The translations under genes were made by a program, and so were the position numbers. Shown here one piece after another: positions 6,986 through 8,465 of a DNA stretch of 8,465 bases. The DNA is taken from assembly GCA_021767525.1 (NCBI GenBank), contig JAASTF010000129.1, forward strand, positions 1 to 8,465, in the 5' to 3' direction. The notes beneath the pieces are model-generated. The model was not told the origin of the DNA. It searched no databases and was given only the letters and a program-made list of their open reading frames with translations. Source of the DNA: Paracoccaceae bacterium. Lineage in GTDB: Bacteria; Pseudomonadota; Alphaproteobacteria; Rhodobacterales; Rhodobacteraceae. The stretch's first letter is position 1. Every line of letters starts with the position of its first letter.

Positions 6986-8073
6986 TGTATGTTGCTGTCA
7001 AAGGGGGCGAACGCGCGATCAACAACGCGCATGCCTGGCTGGCCGAGGAACGCCGGGGCGATACGTCGTTCACCGAACTGTCCATCGCCCAGATCCGCGA
7101 ACAGCTGAGCCTTGCGGTCAACCGCGTCATGGCCGAAGGCTCGCTTTACGATCCCGACCTTGCCGCGCTGGCAATCAAGCAGGCGCGGGGCGACCTGATC
7201 GAGGCGATTTTCCTGATCCGCGCCTATCGCACCACGCTGCCCCGGTTCGGTGCCTCACGGCCCGTCGATACGGGCGCCATGGCGTGCGACCGGCGTATCT
7301 CGGCCACGTTCAAGGATCTGCCGGGCGGGCAGGTTCTGGGGCCAACCTTCGACTACACGCATCGCCTGCTGGATTTCAAACTGGCCGCCGAAGGCGAGAC
7401 GCCCCAAGCGCCCGAACGTGACGCCACACAAGGGTTGGTGCCCCATGTCACCGAGTTCCTGAACCGTGAAGGGTTGATCGAAGAGGCCCCGCATGATGAC
7501 ACGCCACCGCCGGACCTGACGCGCGAGCCGCTGGAAATGCCCGCCGACCGCGCCCTGCGCCTGCAGGCGCTGACTCGCGCAGACGAGGGATTTACCCTGT
7601 CGATGGCCTATTCCACGCAGCGCGGGTATGCCCGCAACCACGCCTTCGTGGGCGAGCTTCGCATCGGAGCCGTCCCGGTGGAAATGGAAATCCCCGAGCT
7701 TGGTTTCGCCATCGAGATCGGCGAGGTCACCCTGACCGAATGCGAAACGGTCAACCAGTTCAAGGGCTCGAAAACCGAACCGCCCCAGTTTACGCGCGGC
7801 TACGGATTGGTCTTTGGACAGACCGAGCGAAAGGCGATTTCCATGGCGCTGGTCGACCGCGCGTTGCGCTGGGAAGAGCTGGGCGAGGATAATCAGGGCG
7901 CACCGGCGCAAGATGCCGAATTCGTGCTGTATCACGCCGACAACATCCAGGCGACCGGGTTCCTGGAACACATAAAGCTGCCGCATTACGTGGATTTTCA
8001 ATCCGAGCTCGAGCTTGTTCGCAAACTACGGCGCGAGGCCGAAGCCAGCCTTGCCCAAGAGGCCGCGGAATGA
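6985..8073 (+). CDS. phnI: C-P lyase core complex subunit PhnI (nucleosidase/phosphonate ribosylation subunit)
   Basis: PhnI, 362 residues (E. coli 354), the largest core subunit. It acts as a purine nucleosidase alone and, with PhnG, PhnH and PhnL, displaces the base with phosphonate. The start MYVAVKGGERAI is nearly identical to E. coli PhnI (MYVAVKGGEKAI, recalled) and fixes the ATG at 6985 over one 48 bases upstream. Other strongly conserved blocks are QARGDLIEAIFLIRAYRTTL, RRISATFKDLPGGQVLGPTF with DYTHRLLDF, YSTQRGYARNH at 209-219, ELGFAIEIGEVTLTECE, FTRGYGLVFGQTERKAISMA and the C-terminal LPHYVDFQSELEL. A variable acidic/proline stretch lies near residues 137-185. The gene ends with an ATGA overlap with a small ORF rather than directly with phnJ. 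Confidence 0.97.
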   Translation: MYVAVKGGERAINNAHAWLAEERRGDTSFTELSIAQIREQLSLAVNRVMAEGSLYDPDLAALAIKQARGDLIEAIFLIRAYRTTLPRFGASRPVDTGAMACDRRISATFKDLPGGQVLGPTFDYTHRLLDFKLAAEGETPQAPERDATQGLVPHVTEFLNREGLIEEAPHDDTPPPDLTREPLEMPADRALRLQALTRADEGFTLSMAYSTQRGYARNHAFVGELRIGAVPVEMEIPELGFAIEIGEVTLTECETVNQFKGSKTEPPQFTRGYGLVFGQTERKAISMALVDRALRWEELGEDNQGAPAQDAEFVLYHADNIQATGFLEHIKLPHYVDFQSELELVRKLRREAEASLAQEAAE

Positions 8074-8357
8074 CCTGCGCGACATCATTCACCTTTGCGT
8101 CGCATCGGCAGGTCGAAAATTCCGTTTTGGCCGGTTGTGTCAGCAAGCCAGCCACCCGGCCCGACGAGATCACTGGGCAAGACCCGTTCCAGCTTTGGAA
8201 GGATACGAGACAGGATAGGTTCGATCATCATCCAGCCAAGCAGCGCGGCGCCGATGACCATCGCCCCTTCAAGTATCAACGCGCCCATGTGACCCCCAGA
8301 TGTTTGGACAGCGGTTCCTTGCCCGGCAGTAACCACAGCAGTGAGACAGCCTTGTGA
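8070..8357 (+). CDS. possible small bridging ORF between phnI and phnJ (doubtful)
   Basis: A 95-codon + strand ORF whose ATG overlaps the phnI stop (ATGA) and whose TGA overlaps the phnJ GTG start (GTGA). AAGAGG at 8057-8062 lies 7 bases before the ATG. This geometry would carry ribosomes from phnI to phnJ, whose own ribosome site is poor. The product is rich in His, Arg, Gln and Ser with no recognisable domain or hydrophobic core, so it reads like untranslated or shadow sequence. It may be translated only for coupling, or not at all. It is incompatible with independent coding selection on the opposite-strand ORF over the same bases. Confidence 0.25.
   Translation: MTCATSFTFASHRQVENSVLAGCVSKPATRPDEITGQDPFQLWKDTRQDRFDHHPAKQRGADDHRPFKYQRAHVTPRCLDSGSLPGSNHSSETAL
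8085..8288 (-). CDS. possible small single-helix membrane protein antisense to the phn operon
   Basis: A 67-codon ORF starting at ATG 8288-8286, with GGGGGT four bases upstream as a possible ribosome site. The product has a hydrophobic segment at about residues 8-26 (GAMVIGAALLGWMMIEPIL), then a basic amphipathic stretch (SRILPKLERVLP) and a polar tail ending MRRKGE. The composition looks more protein-like than the opposing + strand ORF. A GTG-started form could extend to 8360 but would run into phnJ. The family is unrecognised. An antisense gene inside a C-P lyase operon would be unusual, and no promoter could be assigned. Confidence 0.4.
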   Translation of the reverse strand: MGALILEGAMVIGAALLGWMMIEPILSRILPKLERVLPSDLVGPGGWLADTTGQNGIFDLPMRRKGE

Positions 8358-8465
8358 CACAGTCGCCTGAATACAATTTCGCCTATCTCGACGAACAGAC
8401 GAAACGGATGATCCGGCGCGCGATCCTGAAAGGGCTGGCGATCCCCGGCTATCAAGTGCCCTTTG
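8354..8465 (+). CDS. phnJ: alpha-D-ribose 1-methylphosphonate 5-phosphate C-P lyase PhnJ (3' end outside window)
   Basis: The first 37 codons of PhnJ, the radical S-adenosylmethionine enzyme that cleaves the carbon-phosphorus bond. After MTQSPE the sequence YNFAYLDEQTKRMIRRAILK followed by GLAIPGYQVPF matches the N-terminus of E. coli PhnJ almost residue for residue (recalled). The GTG at 8354 is the only plausible start: an in-frame TGA lies at 8342-8344 and no other start codon comes between. No good Shine-Dalgarno sequence precedes it. The iron-sulfur cysteines and the catalytic Gly and Cys lie beyond the window. It is separated from phnI by 280 bases, unlike the overlapping junctions upstream. 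Confidence 0.95.
   Translation, partial: MTQSPEYNFAYLDEQTKRMIRRAILKGLAIPGYQVPF

Noticed and set aside
7255..8001. 248-codon minus-strand ORF opposite phnI
   Set aside because: Shadow of the highly conserved phnI coding sequence.

Overview
The window is a phosphonate-use (phn, C-P lyase) locus from a high-GC Gram-negative bacterium. Protein style, gene order (phnC-phnD-phnE-phnE, then phnF divergent from phnG-phnH-phnI-phnJ) and codon use suggest an alphaproteobacterium, most likely a roseobacter-type Rhodobacteraceae. The taxonomic call is inference from memory of similar loci; no database search was run.

Layout. (1) Bases 1-4590, + strand: the uptake half. It holds the 3' part of phnC (ATPase), phnD (periplasmic binding protein), two permease genes (called here phnE1 and phnE2) and a hexapeptide-repeat acyltransferase of the type associated with phosphonate operons. 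The last three are joined by stop/start overlaps, while phnD is flanked on both sides by perfect GC-rich hairpins. (2) Bases 4591-5150: a gap with one unrecognised four-helix membrane-protein ORF (4683-5129). (3) Bases 5151-5882, - strand: phnF, a GntR/HutC-family regulator. (4) Bases 5883-5963: a compact divergent control region with a TATGAT -10-like box and three TGTNNAG repeats that could be PhnF half-sites. (5) Bases 5964-8073, + strand: phnG, phnH and phnI, joined by TGATG overlaps. (6) Bases 8074-8353: an unexpected 280-base break between phnI and phnJ. It contains two mutually exclusive small ORF candidates, one on each strand. (7) Base 8354 to the end: the first 37 codons of phnJ, with a GTG start.

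How the parts work together. PhnD captures phosphonates in the periplasm, and PhnE1/PhnE2/PhnC import them at the cost of ATP. PhnG, PhnH and PhnI (with PhnL, expected outside the window) attach the phosphonate to the ribose of a purine nucleotide. After pyrophosphate removal by PhnM, the radical-SAM enzyme PhnJ breaks the C-P bond. PhnF is expected to repress the operon. The core system is well known. The least explained parts are the phnI-phnJ gap, the roughly 190-residue loop in PhnE2, the four-helix ORF upstream of phnF's 3' end and the repeated motif in the phnF-phnG control region.

No rRNA, tRNA, CRISPR array, insertion sequence or integrase was seen.
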